Under the pieces are notes generated by a model that was not told where the DNA came from, did no database searches, and saw only the letters and a list, made by a program, of their open reading frames with translations. 64,000 nt of DNA, taken from the NCBI GenBank assembly GCA_023417065.1, contig JAEZGH010000163.1:104619-168618 (forward strand), read 5' to 3'. The translations under genes were made by a program, and so were the position numbers. The DNA is from Bacteroidota bacterium. Lineage in GTDB: Bacteria; Bacteroidota; Bacteroidia; Cytophagales; Cyclobacteriaceae. Positions 61,316 through 64,000 of the stretch are shown piece by piece; position 1 is the stretch's first letter; each line of letters begins with the position of its first letter.

Positions 61316-63013
61316 ATGGGTTTAGAATTAATGGATATCATCGTCTTTGTGGCGTATTGTGCGCTCATACTAGGCGTCGGTCTTTGGGTTTCCAGAGACA
61401 AAAAGGGGCATGAAAAAAGCGCTGAGGATTACTTTCTGGCTGGGAAATCTCTCCCCTGGTGGGCGATTGGAGCGTCCCTCATAGCGGCAAATATTTCGGC
61501 GGAACAATTCATCGGTATGTCGGGATCCGGCTTTGCCATAGGGCTTGCGATCGCATCTTATGAATGGATGGCGGCCATTACCCTTCTCGTTGTAGGAAAA
61601 TATTTCCTGCCTATATTCATCAACAAAGGGATATATACTATTCCTGAATTCGTTGAGAAGAGATTCAGCACAAACCTGAAGACTATCCTTGCCGTGTTCT
61701 GGCTGGCGCTGTTTGTTTTTGTAAACCTGACTTCGGTCCTTTATCTGGGCGCACGCGCACTTGATACGATTATTGGAACTGGTGATAATAGTCTGATGCT
61801 TACGTCGATCGTCGCACTCGGATTGTTTGCTGCAGCTTATTCATTGTACGGTGGACTATCCGCTGTTGCATGGACTGATGTTGTTCAGGTAGTTCTCCTG
61901 ATTGTCGGTGGATTAGTGACAACATATCTGGCGTTGTCACACGTTTCCCCGTCAGGAAATGTCTTCGACGGATTTGCGAAAATCGTTGAAGTTGTGCCGC
62001 AGAAGTTTTCCATGATACTCGACAAAGGAGAGATCATAGATCCCAACGGCAAGGATGCGTGGTGGGATCTTCCTGGGCTTGCCGTTCTGATTGGCGGAAT
62101 GTGGGTGGCAAACCTTTACTACTGGGGATTCAACCAGTACATTATTCAGCGTACCCTGGCAGCCAAAAGCCTTGAAGAATCGCAGAAAGGAATTGTATTC
62201 GCAGCATTCCTGAAGCTGCTCCTTCCGCTGATCGTTGTAATACCCGGTATCGTGGCCTACGTGCTCAACGCAGATGCGTCAGGTAACCTTACACCGGAGA
62301 CCCTGGACCCAAGTTTTGTTTCTGGTAACGGTACCATTGTCAATGACAATGCATGGCCCTGGCTCATTCAAAAGTTCGTTCCCGCGGGCCTGAAGGGCCT
62401 CGTACTGGCAGCCCTCGCCGCCGCTATCGTCTCATCCCTTGCTTCGATGCTGAACTCTACCGCGACAATATTTACAATGGACATCTATCGGCCTTATATC
62501 AACAAAGGCGCTTCAGATAGCCAGACCGTTAGAGTGGGTCGACTTACGGCTGGTGTGGCGTTGGTGGTTGCAATGATTATTGCACCACGCCTCGGAAATC
62601 TTGGACAAGCATTTCAGTTTATTCAGGAGTATACGGGGGTTTTTTCGCCCGGCATCCTTGCCGTATTTCTCGCAGGTCTCTTCTATAAGCGCGCGACGAA
62701 CAAGGCTGCTATCTGGGGTGTTGTCGCGTCTATTGCTATTGCCATGTACTTCAAGGTAGGACCAAAAGAATGGGTTCCGGATTCTTCAATTTCTTCCCTG
62801 TTTGTCACATTGCCGTTCCTCCACCAAATGATGATCACGGCAATTCTCTCCTTCCTGATTATCGTTCTTCTGAGTAATATTCAGGGTAAGGGTAAACCTG
62901 ATCCAAAAGGCATTGATCTTGTCCCGCAGCTCTTCAAAACTCCGCCAGCTTTCAATATTGGAGCAGTTATTATCATTTTGATCTGCGTAGTCCTTTACAG
63001 CGTCTTCTGGTGA
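61316..63013 (+). CDS. SGLT-family sodium/sugar symporter
   Basis: 565 aa sodium:solute symporter with about 14 membrane helices. Conserved features are EDYFLAGKSLPWWAIGASLIAANISAEQFIGMSGSGFAIG, YSLYGGLSAVAWTDVVQVVLLI and ALAAAIVSSLASMLNSTATIFTMDIY with the sodium-site Ser residues. Closest in type to Vibrio vSGLT, a sodium/galactose symporter, so galactose uptake is the probable role given galK-galE-galM just upstream. It lies after the galM terminator, so it is transcribed separately; TATATTTC at 61272 is a one-mismatch promoter box. Confidence 0.93.
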   Translation: MGLELMDIIVFVAYCALILGVGLWVSRDKKGHEKSAEDYFLAGKSLPWWAIGASLIAANISAEQFIGMSGSGFAIGLAIASYEWMAAITLLVVGKYFLPIFINKGIYTIPEFVEKRFSTNLKTILAVFWLALFVFVNLTSVLYLGARALDTIIGTGDNSLMLTSIVALGLFAAAYSLYGGLSAVAWTDVVQVVLLIVGGLVTTYLALSHVSPSGNVFDGFAKIVEVVPQKFSMILDKGEIIDPNGKDAWWDLPGLAVLIGGMWVANLYYWGFNQYIIQRTLAAKSLEESQKGIVFAAFLKLLLPLIVVIPGIVAYVLNADASGNLTPETLDPSFVSGNGTIVNDNAWPWLIQKFVPAGLKGLVLAALAAAIVSSLASMLNSTATIFTMDIYRPYINKGASDSQTVRVGRLTAGVALVVAMIIAPRLGNLGQAFQFIQEYTGVFSPGILAVFLAGLFYKRATNKAAIWGVVASIAIAMYFKVGPKEWVPDSSISSLFVTLPFLHQMMITAILSFLIIVLLSNIQGKGKPDPKGIDLVPQLFKTPPAFNIGAVIIILICVVLYSVFW

Positions 63014-63037
63014 TTCAGCCGCGGAAGACCAAAACGG

Positions 63038-63068
63038 AAAGGATTCCTGATTCCAGGGATCCTTTTTG
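63038..63068 (+). terminator. Terminator after the SGLT gene
   Basis: A 12-pair stem (63038-63049 with 63054-63065, one T-G pair) around a 4-base loop, then T. Confidence 0.88.
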
Positions 63069-63150
63069 TTTATAAATCCAGGACTCCTTACGTCAGCTGG
63101 AGAAATTATTCGAAATACGGTACATTTACTAATACCCTAACCATCAGGCA

Positions 63151-64000
63151 ATGTTGCTGTTAAGACTTTCGGTTCTTATACCTTTGCTGTACCTTTTGCT
63201 TCAGCTTACAGGTTATGCGCAAATTCCCCGGATTGTTATCGATTCGAAAGGACATAACGCACGCATCAACAATATCCATTTCACCGCAGACGGATCCCGA
63301 ATCGTAACAGTGTCTGAGGACAAAACAATCAAGATATGGGAGCTTGAATCGGGAAGGATGCTTCGCAAGTTTGAATCTCAAATAGGTCAGGGGCCTGAAG
63401 GGATGTTCTACGCGTCGGCGCTTGCACCTGATGGAAACACACTCGCGGTAGCCGGTTATAAAGTTAATTCCGAAAAGGAGAACTACATCTTGTTGATCGA
63501 CCTTGAGAAGGGCGAGCAGATAGCGACGGCCCTCGGACATACTGATGTCGTTAATGCACTCGCATTTACCGGTGATGGCCGGCATCTGGCCAGTGGATCA
63601 GCCGATCAGACAATCAAGGTTTGGAAACTCTCTGGTCAGCAGATCTCGGTCCTATCAAACGTTCCTGTAAATGGCATTGTGAGTAGTTTGTCATTCAATC
63701 CAAAAACTCACGACCTCGCCGTCGCGTTCGGAAACAGAGACGTGCTCGTGTATCCGCTTGCAACGCTGGTACAAGGCACAAAAAAAACAACCCCCCGCGT
63801 TTTTAGAAATCACCGCGGTCCTGTTGAAAAAGTCTTGTACTCACCTGACGGAAGTTACCTCGCAAGCGCTAGCCTTGATAATGAGCTGTTACTATGGAAG
63901 TCGGATGGTGCGTTGCTGAAGGACTTTGGTCCCCTCACTGATGCCGTGTATGCGATGGCTTTCTCCTCCGATTCGAAAATTCTCGTGGGATTGAATGTTC
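63151..64000 (+). CDS. WD40 repeat protein, N-terminal part (3' end outside window)
   Basis: The ATG at 63151 opens a frame that stays open to the end of the window (283 codons). A signal peptide, MLLLRLSVLIPLLYLLLQLTG then YAQ, means that it is exported. The visible part has WD40 repeats: KGHNARINNIHFTADGSRIV...KTIKIWELES, LGHTDVVNALAFTGDGRHLASGSAD...KVWKL and RNHRGPVEKVLYSPDGSYLASASLDN. It is a beta-propeller scaffold, probably periplasmic. The C-terminal part, which may hold another domain such as a caspase-like or peptidase unit in this family, is not visible. Confidence 0.85.
   Translation, partial: MLLLRLSVLIPLLYLLLQLTGYAQIPRIVIDSKGHNARINNIHFTADGSRIVTVSEDKTIKIWELESGRMLRKFESQIGQGPEGMFYASALAPDGNTLAVAGYKVNSEKENYILLIDLEKGEQIATALGHTDVVNALAFTGDGRHLASGSADQTIKVWKLSGQQISVLSNVPVNGIVSSLSFNPKTHDLAVAFGNRDVLVYPLATLVQGTKKTTPRVFRNHRGPVEKVLYSPDGSYLASASLDNELLLWKSDGALLKDFGPLTDAVYAMAFSSDSKILVGLNV

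Overview
The window is a contiguous piece of a Bacteroidota chromosome, most likely from the order Cytophagales or a relative. The reasons are the SusC/SusD pair, lipoproteins with short signal peptides ending in SC or AC, the TamB/TamL pair, FtsX-type permeases, almost no Shine-Dalgarno sequences, and a few matches to the Bacteroidota promoter box TAnnTTTG. No rRNA, tRNA, IS element, prophage or CRISPR array was seen.

Layout. 1-1046: end of a FtsX-like ABC permease. 1.5-15.9 kb: a polysaccharide utilization locus made of a GH31 with a PA14 insert (alpha-xylosidase type), SusC, SusD, two IPT/TIG surface glycan-binding lipoproteins and a GH3 beta-glucosidase. A gap of about 1 kb before GH3 carries two different 11-bp tandem repeats and a promoter. 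16-19 kb: a NYN-LOTUS RNA-related protein, a Tat-exported TIM-barrel isomerase and an AI-2E family transporter. 19.2-26.5 kb: the envelope-assembly pair tamB-tamL. 26.5-31.6 kb: topoisomerase IB, then small or membrane stress-type genes (DUF1328, a DUF4142-like lipoprotein, YihY, an SDR). 31.8-37.8 kb: sigma-54 (rpoN), an NtrC-type activator and two PAS histidine kinases. 37.9-49 kb: outer-membrane and envelope genes (porin-like, OmpA, holin-like, an MlaE-F-D lipid transporter, lmo0937-like, two YtxH-like proteins, YciE/YciF) interrupted by a glycosyltransferase-glf-GH1-like cassette. 49.3-52.1 kb: an FAD-Rieske oxidoreductase and a DUF748 protein. 52.4-63 kb: a PA14-cytochrome c-propeller lipoprotein, then a galactose block (GH2, galK, galE, galM, SGLT symporter). 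63.15 kb to the end: the start of a WD40 protein.

The most interesting signal is a recurrent upstream element, (T/C/A)GGCA(C/T)-N5-T-rich. It sits 25-90 bp before at least ten genes, mostly the small envelope and stress genes around rpoN and its activator. The -24 half looks like sigma-54; the -12 half is degenerate. It suggests a locally clustered envelope-stress regulon governed by the rpoN/NtrC/kinase set in the middle. Four short genes, or gene starts, that are easy to miss were also read directly: a 32-aa membrane peptide at 1179, DUF1328 at 27902, an lmo0937-like gene at 43436 and the WD40 gene at 63151.
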